Below are positions 7,941 to 17,285 of a stretch of 27,986 bases of DNA, one piece after another; positions within the stretch are counted from its first letter, which is position 1; each line of letters starts with the position of its first letter. The DNA comes from Ktedonobacterales bacterium. GTDB lineage: Bacteria > Chloroflexota > Ktedonobacteria > Ktedonobacterales > JADMIN01. The position numbers were made by a program, and so were the translations under genes. The notes below the pieces were generated by a model. That model worked only from the letters and a program-made list of their open reading frames with translations. It did no database searches and was not told the origin of the DNA. Where the stretch lies: assembly GCA_025450405.1 (NCBI GenBank), contig JANWHL010000062.1:1-27986 (forward strand), written 5' to 3'.

Positions 7941-9734
7941 ATGCTCGAACAGAAGGCGCGTCCCGGCGATAGGGCCAACGGCAAGCGCAAGGGAGCCGCG
8001 CGGGCCAATGGAAGAGCCTCCAATGCGGCCAACACGGAGCCAGAAGGTGCGCTCTATGACCGCGCGGCGCTGGAGCGGATCGCGGCGGACGAGCGGCGCT
8101 GGGAACGCGTGACCGTGGCTCCGGCCACCGCGCGGATCCCTGAGGCGCACGCGGAGTTCACCACGCAATCGGGCATGCCCATCCACCGCCTCTACACGCC
8201 TGAGGACGGCGCCAGCCTGGATTACGGGCGCGATCTCGGCTTCCCGGGCGAGTTTCCGTACACACGCGGCGCGCAGCCGACGATGTATCGGGCCAAGCCG
8301 TGGACGATGCGCATGTTCGCGGGCTTCGGCACGGCCGAGGAGACCAACGAGCGCTTCAAGTACCTGCTGAAGCAGGGGCAGACGGGGCTCTCGGTGGCCT
8401 TCGATATGGCCACGCTCTATGGCTACGATCATGACCACGAGATGGCACGGGGCGAGTTCGGCAAATGCGGGGTCGCGGTGTCGTCGCTGGCGGATATGGA
8501 GATCCTCTTCGACGGCATCCCGTTGGATGAGGTGACCACCTCGATGACCATCAATGGGCCGGCGCCGGCGATCTGGGCGATGTACATCGCCAACGCCGAG
8601 CGGCGCGGTGTCCCGATGGCCAAATTGGGCGGTACGCTCCAGAACGACATCCTGAAGGAATTCATCGCCCAGAAGGAGTTCCTCTTCCCGCCGGAGCCGT
8701 CGATGCGGCTGGTGACGGACACCATCGAGTTCGGCACGCTCCACATGCCGCGCTGGAACACGATCAGCATCAGCGGCTATCACATTCGCGAGGCGGGCGC
8801 GACGGCGGTGCAGGAGCTGGCATTCACGCTGGCGGATGGGTTGGCGTATGTGGACGCGGCGCTGGAGCGGGGTCTGGCGATTGACGAGTTCGCGCCGAGG
8901 CTCTCGTTCTTCTTCGATGTCCACAACGACATCTTCGAGGAGATCGCGAAGTTTCGCGCGGCGCGGCGCATCTGGGCGCACCAGATGCGCGACCACTACG
9001 GCGCCAAGGATCCGCGCTCATGGACGCTGCGGACGCATGCGCAAACGGCCGGGGTCTCGCTGACGGCGCAGCAGCCGGAGATCAATGTGGCGCGGGTGGC
9101 GCTGCAAGCGCTGGCGGCCGTGCTGGGCGGGACCAATTCGCTGCATACCAATTCGCTGGACGAGGCGCTGGCGCTGCCGACCGAGAAGGCGGCGCTGATC
9201 GCGCTGCGCACGCAGCAGGTCGTCGCGCACGAGAGCGGCGTGACTAACACGGTGGATCCGCTGGCGGGCTCGTACTTCGTGGAGGCGCTGACCGACGAGA
9301 CCGAGCGACAGGCGACCGCGTACATCGACCAGATCCACGAACTGGGGGGTGTGCTGGCCTGCATCCGCAACGGGTTCTTCCAGAAAGAGATCGCCGAGGC
9401 GTCGTACCGCTTCCAGAACGAGGTGGACACCAAAGAGCGTATCATCGTCGGCGTCAACGACTACGTAATGGACGAGGAGGTCAAGGTTCCGACGCTCTAC
9501 GTGGACCCCGCCAAGGAACGTGTGCACCTCGATCGGCTGCGCCGGGTGCGCGAAACACGCGACAACGAGCGGGTGGGCAGCGCGCTGGCGGCGCTGGCGG
9601 ACGCGGCGCGCCAGCCGGCGCAGAACACGATGCCGGCGCTGCTGGACGCGGCACGGGCCTACGCGACGCTGGGAGAGATCATGGGGGTGTTGCGCACGGT
9701 CTTCGGGGAATACACGGAGACGGCGATCTATTAG
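7941..9734 (+). CDS. acyl-CoA mutase large subunit, isobutyryl-CoA mutase-like
   Basis: A 597-residue coenzyme-B12-dependent acyl-CoA mutase catalytic subunit: substrate TIM barrel only, without the C-terminal B12-binding domain, so a separate small subunit is needed and none is in this window. The family blocks are TMYRAKPWT, GQTGLSVAFDM, GTLQNDILKE, SISGYHIREAGA with His281, and GVSLTAQQP. At the two residues that set substrate choice it has Phe126 (RMFAGF) and Gln244 (FIAQKE) where methylmalonyl-CoA mutase has Tyr89 and Arg207. Phe/Gln is the pattern known for isobutyryl-CoA mutase. Automated annotation would probably say methylmalonyl-CoA mutase. ATG 7941 was chosen for its GAGGAGG ribosome site; a GTG lies at 7905. 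The first 35 residues are a charged, low-complexity extension. Confidence 0.85.
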   Translation: MLEQKARPGDRANGKRKGAARANGRASNAANTEPEGALYDRAALERIAADERRWERVTVAPATARIPEAHAEFTTQSGMPIHRLYTPEDGASLDYGRDLGFPGEFPYTRGAQPTMYRAKPWTMRMFAGFGTAEETNERFKYLLKQGQTGLSVAFDMATLYGYDHDHEMARGEFGKCGVAVSSLADMEILFDGIPLDEVTTSMTINGPAPAIWAMYIANAERRGVPMAKLGGTLQNDILKEFIAQKEFLFPPEPSMRLVTDTIEFGTLHMPRWNTISISGYHIREAGATAVQELAFTLADGLAYVDAALERGLAIDEFAPRLSFFFDVHNDIFEEIAKFRAARRIWAHQMRDHYGAKDPRSWTLRTHAQTAGVSLTAQQPEINVARVALQALAAVLGGTNSLHTNSLDEALALPTEKAALIALRTQQVVAHESGVTNTVDPLAGSYFVEALTDETERQATAYIDQIHELGGVLACIRNGFFQKEIAEASYRFQNEVDTKERIIVGVNDYVMDEEVKVPTLYVDPAKERVHLDRLRRVRETRDNERVGSALAALADAARQPAQNTMPALLDAARAYATLGEIMGVLRTVFGEYTETAIY

Positions 9735-9746
9735 CCGGGGAACGTC

Positions 9747-9968
9747 ATGCCGGAATACAGGTATCGCATGATCGTGAGGTGGAGCCAACCGGATCAGCTC
9801 TGGCTCGTCGAGGTGCCGGAGTTGCCTGGGTGCATGGCCGATGGGGCCACTCCGGAGGAGGCCGTGACCAACGCGCGGACGATCATCGACGAGTGGATCA
9901 TGGTCGCGCGCATGGACGGCCGCCCCGTGCCCGAGCCACAAGCGTCTGACGTGCCCGCGACCGCCTGA
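9747..9968 (+). CDS. HicB-like antitoxin domain protein, no HicA beside it
   Basis: A 73-residue protein that is essentially a single HicB-like (RNase H-fold) domain: YRMIVRWSQPDQLWLVEVPE, then LPGCMADG and TPEEAVTNARTIIDEWI. The C-terminus is a short Pro-rich tail without the DNA-binding helix-turn-helix or ribbon-helix-helix of full HicB antitoxins. The toxin HicA, a roughly 60-residue dsRBD-like protein, is not encoded next to it. The gene starts 12 bases after the mutase stop and is followed 39 bases later by the GNAT gene, so it is probably co-transcribed. It may be a solitary HicB-like protein rather than part of a working module. Confidence 0.8.
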   Translation: MPEYRYRMIVRWSQPDQLWLVEVPELPGCMADGATPEEAVTNARTIIDEWIMVARMDGRPVPEPQASDVPATA

Positions 9969-10007
9969 TAGGAGCCAGGGTGGACGGGGCCACCGGAAGG
10001 GCTACCG

Positions 10008-10502
10008 ATGAACGACAACTTGGACAATCGGGACGCTCAGCCCGCCGATCTGCGCATCCTCACCGCCGAGGCCTCGCACCTCGACCTGGTGGCGCCGCTC
10101 TTCGACGCGTACCGCCAGTTCTATCGCCAGCCGGCCGATCTGGGAGGCGCACGGGCGTATCTGGCCGCGCGGCTGGAGCGGGGTGAGTCGGCGATCTTTC
10201 TCGCGCTGCTCGGCGCGTCGGATGGAACGGTCGCCGTGGGGTTCACGCAACTCTATCCATCGTACTCGTCGATCTCGCTGCGAGCGGTCTGGATCCTGTA
10301 CGACCTCTTCGTGGCGGCGGAGGCGCGCCGGAGCGGGGTGGGGCGCGCACTGCTGCGGCATGCGCGGGCGTTCGCCGCGGGCAGCGGGGCCGGCGAGATG
10401 ACGCTGCAGACGGCGGTGGACAACGCGCCGGCCCAAGCGCTCTACACCGCCTTGGGCTGGGTGCGCGATGACGAGTACCTGACGTTCAACCTGGCGCTAT
10501 GA
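10008..10502 (+). CDS. GNAT family N-acetyltransferase
   Basis: A 164-residue acetyltransferase of the GNAT fold that would move an acetyl group from acetyl-CoA to an unknown amine. The acetyl-CoA-binding motif A is LYDLFVAAEARRSGVGRALL (about 102-121), with the R-x-x-G-x-G/A loop present as RRSGVGRA. Motif B follows as MTLQTAVDNAPAQALYTALG (about 134-153). The length is normal for the family. ATG 10008 has GGAAGGG six bases upstream. It ends the plus-strand run and is convergent with the regulator gene. Confidence 0.87.
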   Translation: MNDNLDNRDAQPADLRILTAEASHLDLVAPLFDAYRQFYRQPADLGGARAYLAARLERGESAIFLALLGASDGTVAVGFTQLYPSYSSISLRAVWILYDLFVAAEARRSGVGRALLRHARAFAAGSGAGEMTLQTAVDNAPAQALYTALGWVRDDEYLTFNLAL

Positions 10503-10547
10503 GGCGGGATGGCGGGGGCGCGCCGAGCACGGCGTGGTGAGGCCGGG

Positions 10548-10566
10548 AGACGCCCTGAAGGTCGCG
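10548..10566 (+). repeat. 19-bp intergenic repeat, copy 2
   Basis: An exact copy of AGACGCCCTGAAGGTCGCG found at 7733-7751. It sits in the gap between the convergent GNAT and regulator genes. Confidence 0.5.
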
Positions 10567-10633
10567 AGCAACAAGGACGCGCTCCTCAAGACGCGGGTAA
10601 TCCCGGGCGAGCGCGGGGTGACCACGGACGTAG

Positions 10634-10660
10634 AGCGGCGGCCGTGGTTCGGCCGCCGCT
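10634..10660. terminator. hairpin between convergent genes
   Basis: AGCGGCGGCC (10634-10643) pairs perfectly with GGCCGCCGCT (10651-10660) around a seven-base loop. It lies between the GNAT gene (+) and the regulator gene (-) and could serve both strands. There is no clear T-run on either side. Confidence 0.6.
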
Positions 10661-10681
10661 TCCGCTCTGGGGGTGAGGACA

Positions 10682-12109
<1,428 letters not shown>

Positions 12110-12170
12110 AGCTTTATGTCTCCTCTGCCACTGGGCATCCGAGCGCCGGCGCGCCAGCGATGGCGATACA

Positions 12171-12206
12171 TCGACCGCCCGATCGACCGCCCGATCGACC
12201 GCCCGA
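12171..12206. repeat. three perfect 12-bp tandem repeats
   Basis: TCGACCGCCCGA is present three times in a row (12171-12182, 12183-12194, 12195-12206). The repeat falls within the transcribed leader predicted for the regulator gene, and its period is a multiple of three. Confidence 0.9.
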
Positions 12207-12403
12207 TGGTTGGCCACGCGTCGCGGTGTCGCCTGGCCGCCGCGCCGCGACGACGTGACAACACCCGCGGATACCTGGAGTCATGGCCGCTGGCGCCGGG
12301 CCTGAAGCAGGCACTGGGCCGCGAGAGCACGGGACCGGCTCAACTCGCTGAGCGGCACAATCCGCACTGGGACTCGTTCCACCACCACTCCCTGGTCTCC
12401 CGA

Positions 12404-12433
12404 ATTATAACCTTCGGCGTGGCGCGGGCGCAA
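12404..12433 (-). promoter_or_regulatory. sigma-70-type promoter for the regulator gene
   Basis: On the minus strand TTGCGC (12433-12428) and a perfect TATAAT (12409-12404) are 18 bp apart. Transcription would start near 12398, leaving a leader of about 290 bases before the ATG at 12109. Confidence 0.6.
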
Positions 12434-12580
12434 CGCGCGCTGGCTCCGGGTCAGCGCTGGCGGGCGCCTGAATGCGGTCCGGATCAGGACAAACGCAAGC
12501 ACAAATCAGGCCAATTTTGCCGCCCGGCCCTCAACTGGCGAGCGAATCGTTCGCGCGCTGGTCGTCCCAAGCGCCCGGCG

Positions 12581-12916
12581 TTAGACTCTCTCCACCTCGG
12601 ACGCCTGACCCGCGAAGCCGGACTCGGCGCCGGGCATGCCACCGCCCGAGGTGCTCCCTGTCGAGGCGCTCCCCGCGGCGGCACTGGCACCACTGGTCGC
12701 GTCCGCGGCAGCGCCGTGACGCTTGAAGACGTAGTACGCGGAATCGGGGCCGTGGGGCTGGATGCCGACCAACTCCCAGCCGTTGTGGCCGAGCGCATCC
12801 ATGTAGCGGCGGACGAACGCCGTGCGCCGCTCGTTGGCGATGAGCGTCTCCTGGCCCTCCGAAGAGATGCGGCCACGGTAGTCGACGAACGCGACGCGGT
12901 ACTCCCAGGTCTGCAT
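12581..12916 (-). CDS. DUF4177-like small protein
   Basis: A 111-residue protein. Residues 1-68 form a compact domain beginning MQTWEYRVAFVDYRGR and including YMDALGHNGWELVGI and AYYVFKR, the pattern of DUF4177-type small proteins of unknown function. The remaining 40 residues are Gly/Ser/Ala-rich and probably disordered. ATG 12916 has GGAAGGAG upstream; the frame is open to 13057 but nothing supports the longer form. It is divergent from the PEGA-like membrane protein gene and upstream of the regulator gene. Function unknown. Confidence 0.75.
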   Translation of the reverse strand: MQTWEYRVAFVDYRGRISSEGQETLIANERRTAFVRRYMDALGHNGWELVGIQPHGPDSAYYVFKRHGAAADATSGASAAAGSASTGSTSGGGMPGAESGFAGQASEVERV

Positions 12917-13158
12917 TGCGGTGCTGCTCCTTCCGTGTCCTTCGGGCCCGCGTGGGGTACGCGGCGATGGGACACGCCCCAAAACGTGGCACACCCCATA
13001 CCAGCGGCCCGCGTAGAGGCGCGCGGAGGCGACCAGAGCGCCACCCCCTATGCACATACGGACGGAAGCGCGGGGAGGTTTCTCTTCGTCTTCTCGGAAC
13101 TGGTGCGCATCCAGTGCTACGCAATGTGCGGAGGTACGACGAAGGGCGGCGGCGAGTG

Positions 13159-13167
13159 TGCTATGAT
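13159..13167 (+). promoter_or_regulatory. candidate extended -10 promoter
   Basis: TGCTATGAT (13159-13167) fits an extended -10 element. No good -35 box is seen, as is usual for this class. Transcription would begin about 30 bases before the GTG at 13206. Confidence 0.4.
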
Positions 13168-13205
13168 CGAGTCGCTGACCGCCGCCGGAGGGGCATGGGT
13201 GGCTC

Positions 13206-14618
13206 GTGGAGGCACCGCGGCAGGATGCGACCGTTATGCGCGAAGATCAGCCAGATGATGGGTTGCATGCCGAGGTGGAGCGTACGCGCCCACCCGCCAC
13301 GCCGCGCGCTGCCGCACCAGCGCCGGATGCCGGACCGACCTCGCCCCTGGAGGCGCGGCTCACCGGGGGCACGCGCGCCGCGCGGGCGGCGCTGCTGGCG
13401 GGCATCCTGGCGTTGGGATTGGTGATCGTGCTCCTCGTGGAGTTGCCGGGTGCGCGGCGGCTGGTGTGGCTGACGTCCCCACCGCCGCCGACGGCGACGC
13501 TGGCGCCCGCCGAGGATCAGTTCTATATGCTGCCGAATCCGCCAGGTGTCAGTGTTACGCTGGACGGCAAGCCGCTCAGTCGGCTGCCCCTGCCGGGAAC
13601 GCCGTCGCTGCGGCTGGCGCGCGGCCGTCATGTTCTCGCGTGGCTGCCAGGTCCATTCCCCTTCGGGCCTTTGCGCTGTCAGCTGACGGTGCCCCGTCAG
13701 GCGAGCGACACATGCCCAATTGACCCTGGCTTCATCTTGCCGGCCAGTCTCTTGCCACCCGGCGGTCCCACCAGCCTGCCGTCGGTGATCGATCTGCGCG
13801 AGTCGCTCGCCAGCCTCGCCCCAGACCAGGCGACACGGCTAACGACCGCGATGCGGACCGCGATGGAGGGCGCGGTGTCGGGCGCGACGGTGCTGCCGGG
13901 CGAACGCTACTACAGCTACGGGCCGGGCGTGCCGGGACACGCGCAGGTGACGACGCGTGCGCTGCGCGCCACCCTCACCCCGGAGGTATTGGCTCCCGGA
14001 GCGCTGGGGGGCTGCACGCTCTCGCCCGGAGCTTCGCTGCCATGTCGCGCGCCCGTGCAGGATTGCTCCGAGATCTGCACGCTCAGCGGCCTGGACACGG
14101 GTGGCAACTGGTTGGCGGGGGTTTTGGTCGCGACATCGTGGGATTATCAGGCGGCGGATGGACATCTGGTCGCGCGCCAGCTCGCCGATCCTGGCCTCAA
14201 CTCGCATCTGGTGGTGCTACTGATCGCGTGGGACGGGTCATCCTGGCGGGTGAGCCCGCAACTGGGGTACCATCCCGAGCTGCCCGCCGCCGACGACGTG
14301 ACCTGCGACGGCGCGCGCGATTGGATGGCCGGCGGACCGATCAGTTTCGTGTTTCATCCGCGGGGGAGCGGGAGTGCGCCGCATGGCAGCGCGCGCTTTG
14401 CCTCGGACGCGGTCCTGGCGGGCGGGTGCGTGGTGGGGGTGGAGGGCGACGCGTCACACGCCAGCACTGGCACGACGGCGCTCTTTTTCGAGCAGTTCGG
14501 GGTGCTGACAGCGGCCAACGGCGCGGCTCACGCGCTCTGGCCGGCGCTGCCACGAGCGGACGCGGCGCAATCCGGGGCGGCAATGCGGCTCGCGCAGCGG
14601 ACGAATATATCACCGTAA
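13206..14618 (+). CDS. membrane-anchored protein with PEGA-like domain
   Basis: A 470-residue protein of unknown function. A Pro/Ala-rich cytoplasmic N-terminus of about 58 residues is followed by one transmembrane helix (about 59-80), so most of the protein should face outside. A PEGA-like beta domain, recognised by PPGVSVTLDGKPL and a G-R-H-V-L strand, covers about 112-158. The rest has no family I recognise; it has several cysteines, including a cluster near 275-305, that could form disulfides. The start is either GTG 13206 or in-frame ATG 13236; both lie downstream of the extended -10 box. It ends just before the livK promoter region. Confidence 0.75.
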   Translation: MEAPRQDATVMREDQPDDGLHAEVERTRPPATPRAAAPAPDAGPTSPLEARLTGGTRAARAALLAGILALGLVIVLLVELPGARRLVWLTSPPPPTATLAPAEDQFYMLPNPPGVSVTLDGKPLSRLPLPGTPSLRLARGRHVLAWLPGPFPFGPLRCQLTVPRQASDTCPIDPGFILPASLLPPGGPTSLPSVIDLRESLASLAPDQATRLTTAMRTAMEGAVSGATVLPGERYYSYGPGVPGHAQVTTRALRATLTPEVLAPGALGGCTLSPGASLPCRAPVQDCSEICTLSGLDTGGNWLAGVLVATSWDYQAADGHLVARQLADPGLNSHLVVLLIAWDGSSWRVSPQLGYHPELPAADDVTCDGARDWMAGGPISFVFHPRGSGSAPHGSARFASDAVLAGGCVVGVEGDASHASTGTTALFFEQFGVLTAANGAAHALWPALPRADAAQSGAAMRLAQRTNISP

Positions 14619-14633
14619 GATGTAGTGAGAGTG

Positions 14634-14661
14634 TTAGGCGAGCGGTGCCGTACTCTATAGT
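14634..14661 (+). promoter_or_regulatory. candidate promoter for the liv operon
   Basis: TTAGGC (14634-14639) and TATAGT (14656-14661) are 16 bp apart, 87 bases before the livK start. The -10 is close to consensus and the -35 is moderate. Confidence 0.4.
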
Positions 14662-14747
14662 ATCGGTTGGGGGGAGGCACGATCCCGTCGCGGCCGAGAG
14701 ACATCGAAACCCCGCGGGAAGCGGACCAGAGGAGGTATCGTAACAGT

Positions 14748-16010
14748 ATGCGCAAGTGGTATCTCGCGGCCACCCCACTCCTGGGCGTGGCACTCGCGAT
14801 CGCCGGTTGTGGCGGTGGGAGCAGCGGCGGTGGCGGCGGCAATCTTTGCTCGGGCACTCTCCAAATTGTCACCGAGTTCGCCGTGTCCGGCACTGACGCG
14901 GGCGCGCAGTTGCCCGCCCAGTACGGCGTTGACCTGGCGGTCCAGCAGAACTCTGACCTGGGTCATGGCTGCAAGATCTCCGTCAAGCACGACAACTATG
15001 AAGGCACGAGCGGCGTGGATGCGTCGATCGGCGCCAGCAACGCGACGGCCGATGTGTCCGATCCCACGATCATCGCGATGGTGGGGACGTTCAACAGCGG
15101 TGTCGCGAAGGTCGTCATTCCGATCGCGACCCGGGCCCATCTCGTGATGATCAGCCCGGCGAACACCAACCCCGGTCTGACGCTGCAACAGTACGCGCAG
15201 GCCAACGGCATTGACTTCGCGACGCTGCATCCGGCGGGCTTCCCCGAGGCCTACTACCGGCTGCCGGGCAACGACGTCGTGCAGGGCAAGGTGGACGCGC
15301 AGATCGCGGCCGCGGCGCCGATCAACGCGAAGAGCGCGTATGTCATCGACGACGACAGCACGTACGGCATCGGGCTCGCGAACTATTTCACGACCACCTT
15401 CCAGGGCAATGGCGGCACCATCGCCGGCCGCCAGTCCATCACGGCGACGCAGGCGAGCAGCTTCCCGTCGCTGGCGGCGACCATCAACAGCAAGCACCCG
15501 GACGCGGTCTTCATGGGTGGTGTCACCTCTGGCGGGCTGGGTCTGCTGAAGAAGGCGCTGGTGGCGGCTGGCTTCAATGGGCCAGTGGTCGGTGGCGACG
15601 GCATCGCCCAGGATCCCTCCTGGTTCACGGCCGCCGGTTCCGCCGCGGTCAACTCGTATGGTAGCGTGATGGCGCCGGATACGTCGCAATTCACGTCTGG
15701 GCCGTCGGCCAAGTTCCTCAGCGACTACAAGGCCGCCTTCCCGGGCAAGGACATCACCCCGTATTCCGCGATGGCCTTTGACTCGGCGATGATCGAGATT
15801 CAGGCCATCAAGAACGTCATCGCGTCGGGCAAGACCCCGACCCGCGAACTGGTCCGCGCGGCGGTGCAGGGCATCCATTACACCGGAGTCACCGGGGCGA
15901 TCTCGTTTGACGCCAACGGCGACAACGCCGGCAACCGGGTGTACAGCATCTACGCGGTCACGTCCTCCAGCCCGACCACCTGGGCCTTCCAATCGACCGG
16001 GAATGTCTAG
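14748..16010 (+). CDS. livK: branched-chain amino acid ABC transporter, substrate-binding lipoprotein
   Basis: A 420-residue type I periplasmic-binding protein (Peripla_BP_6) that captures branched-chain amino acids or similar ligands outside the membrane and hands them to the Liv permeases. The signal peptide ends in a lipobox, AIAGC, with Cys21 as the lipid-attachment site, followed by a Gly/Ser linker (about 22-31). The mature domain opens GTLQIVTEFAVSG, and later carries AMVGTFNSGVAK and YVIDDDSTYGIGLA, both typical of the fold. ATG 14748 has AGAGGAGG upstream and leaves the signal peptide in the right place. It heads a five-gene transporter operon. The true ligand is not fixed by sequence. 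Confidence 0.9.
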   Translation: MRKWYLAATPLLGVALAIAGCGGGSSGGGGGNLCSGTLQIVTEFAVSGTDAGAQLPAQYGVDLAVQQNSDLGHGCKISVKHDNYEGTSGVDASIGASNATADVSDPTIIAMVGTFNSGVAKVVIPIATRAHLVMISPANTNPGLTLQQYAQANGIDFATLHPAGFPEAYYRLPGNDVVQGKVDAQIAAAAPINAKSAYVIDDDSTYGIGLANYFTTTFQGNGGTIAGRQSITATQASSFPSLAATINSKHPDAVFMGGVTSGGLGLLKKALVAAGFNGPVVGGDGIAQDPSWFTAAGSAAVNSYGSVMAPDTSQFTSGPSAKFLSDYKAAFPGKDITPYSAMAFDSAMIEIQAIKNVIASGKTPTRELVRAAVQGIHYTGVTGAISFDANGDNAGNRVYSIYAVTSSSPTTWAFQSTGNV

Positions 16011-16300
16011 TCGTTCCCGCTTGATGCGAGTCGCGTAACGTGCGACGATGTGCGGAGCAGGCTTCTGCGTGAAGTTTGCTCCGCACGCGCATCACCCCCC
16101 TGGTTGGTTCGCGCTAGCTTCTCCGCCATGTTCCGTCATGCCGCCACGGGCGCGTGCCCGGGCTCTTGGCCGCGGTCCGGGCGGAAAGGAGCGCATCGCA
16201 CTCCCGCTCGCGAGCGGCCAGGGTACGACGATCGAGACTTGATTTCGCGCATGGCACACGCCCGCGTTCTCCGGAACGCGCTCACAGCTGGGTGGCACAC
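16011..16300 (+). other. livK-livH gap with secondary structure
   Basis: The 290 bases between livK and livH hold a strong hairpin (16050-16086), the palindrome CCGCTCGCGAGCGG (16204-16217), and a further GCCCGG/CCGGGC pair. No gene was recognised; frames extending livH upstream lack support. Confidence 0.5.
16050..16086 (+). promoter_or_regulatory. hairpin after livK, probable partial terminator or mRNA stabiliser
   Basis: GTGCGGAGCA (16050-16059) pairs perfectly with TGCTCCGCAC (16077-16086), and the loop contains a second CTTC/GAAG stem. A hairpin after the binding-protein gene often lets that gene be expressed more than the permeases. No T-run follows, so full termination is unlikely. 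Confidence 0.5.
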
Positions 16301-17266
16301 ATGCACACAATGGCGCTCGCCGCGGCTGGGCCGGCAGGGTTCTTGAATTTCCTGCAGGCCATCAAGATCGGCATCACCGCCGGCGCCATCTATGCTCTGG
16401 TGGCTCTGGGCTATACCCTGGTCTACGGCATCATCGAGTTGATCAATTTCGCGCATGGCGACGTCTTCATGTGGGGCACGCAGGTGACCTTCGTGCTGAT
16501 CACCGCGCTCGGCATCACGTCGACCATCGGCGGCTGGCAGCTCGTCGGCGTGCTCGCCCTGCTGGTCGTAGCGGCGAGTGTCTTCTGCGGGGTGCTCAAC
16601 GTGACGATCGAGCGGCTGGCCTATCGGCCCCTGCGCCGGGCGCCGCGCCTGGCACCGTTGATCGCCGCGATTGCCGTTTCGTTCATTCTGGAGAATATCG
16701 CCGAGCTGTGGCGTGGCCCCGGGCAGATCGCCTTTCCTAACCTCTTCCCCAGCACCGCGCTGATCAACATCAACCAGACCTTCGTCGTGGAGTACCGCGA
16801 CGTCTTTATCGTCGTCCTGGCTCTGGTTATCATGTTCGCGCTCAGTCGCTTCATTCTCGGCACCAAGCTGGGCCGCGCGATGCGCGCGACGGCGCAGGAT
16901 CCGGAGGCGGCGCAGCTCATGGGCGTCAATATCAACACCACCATCGCGCTGACATTCCTGCTCGGCGGCGCGCTGGCGGGCGCGGGTGCGGTGGTCTTCA
17001 CCGTCTCCACGGCGGGCTATGTCTGGTTCTTCACCGGCTTCCAATTTGGCCTCTATGCCTTCACGGCGGCGGTGCTCGGCGGGATCGGCAACGTGAATGG
17101 GGCCGTCCTCGGCGGCTTCATGATCGGGATCGTCGAGGGCCTTTCGATCGCGTATCTGCCGCAGGGCTCAATCCTCTCGACGGCGGTCGTCTTCGGCGTG
17201 CTGGTCCTCGTACTCGTGTTCAGGCCGACTGGCTTCCTCGGTGCGCAGGTGCCTGACAAGGCGTGA
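16301..17266 (+). CDS. livH: branched-chain amino acid ABC transporter permease LivH
   Basis: A 321-residue inner-membrane permease with about eight hydrophobic segments. It opens with FLQAIKIGITAGAIYALVALGYTLVYG, which is characteristic of LivH, and continues with INFAHGDVFM. The cytoplasmic loop that docks on the ATPases lies in the second half (GTKLGRAMRATAQDPEAAQL), and the segment TAAVLGGIGNVNGAVLGGF follows near the C-terminus. I chose ATG 16301 (next ATG at 16310); a GGGTGG ribosome site precedes it. LivH pairs with LivM, encoded 20 bases downstream, to form the membrane channel. Confidence 0.93.
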   Translation: MHTMALAAAGPAGFLNFLQAIKIGITAGAIYALVALGYTLVYGIIELINFAHGDVFMWGTQVTFVLITALGITSTIGGWQLVGVLALLVVAASVFCGVLNVTIERLAYRPLRRAPRLAPLIAAIAVSFILENIAELWRGPGQIAFPNLFPSTALININQTFVVEYRDVFIVVLALVIMFALSRFILGTKLGRAMRATAQDPEAAQLMGVNINTTIALTFLLGGALAGAGAVVFTVSTAGYVWFFTGFQFGLYAFTAAVLGGIGNVNGAVLGGFMIGIVEGLSIAYLPQGSILSTAVVFGVLVLVLVFRPTGFLGAQVPDKA

Positions 17267-17285
17267 CAGGAGAGGGGTAGTTCTC

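Larger units (their letters stand above)
12110..12580. other. 471-base gap with long leader of the regulator gene
   Basis: This gap separates the regulator start from the end of the DUF4177-like gene, both on the minus strand. It contains a strong minus-strand promoter and a three-copy 12-bp repeat, each listed separately. I see no convincing gene; open frames here lack homology and ribosome sites. Confidence 0.6.

Noticed and set aside
12171..12206. CRISPR-like short repeats
   Set aside because: The three 12-bp units are directly adjacent with no spacers, so this is a simple tandem repeat.
14655..15992. Long minus-strand open frame opposite livK
   Set aside because: It is an antisense shadow created by GC-rich codon use; it is Arg/His-rich with no family features and lies wholly opposite a clear gene.
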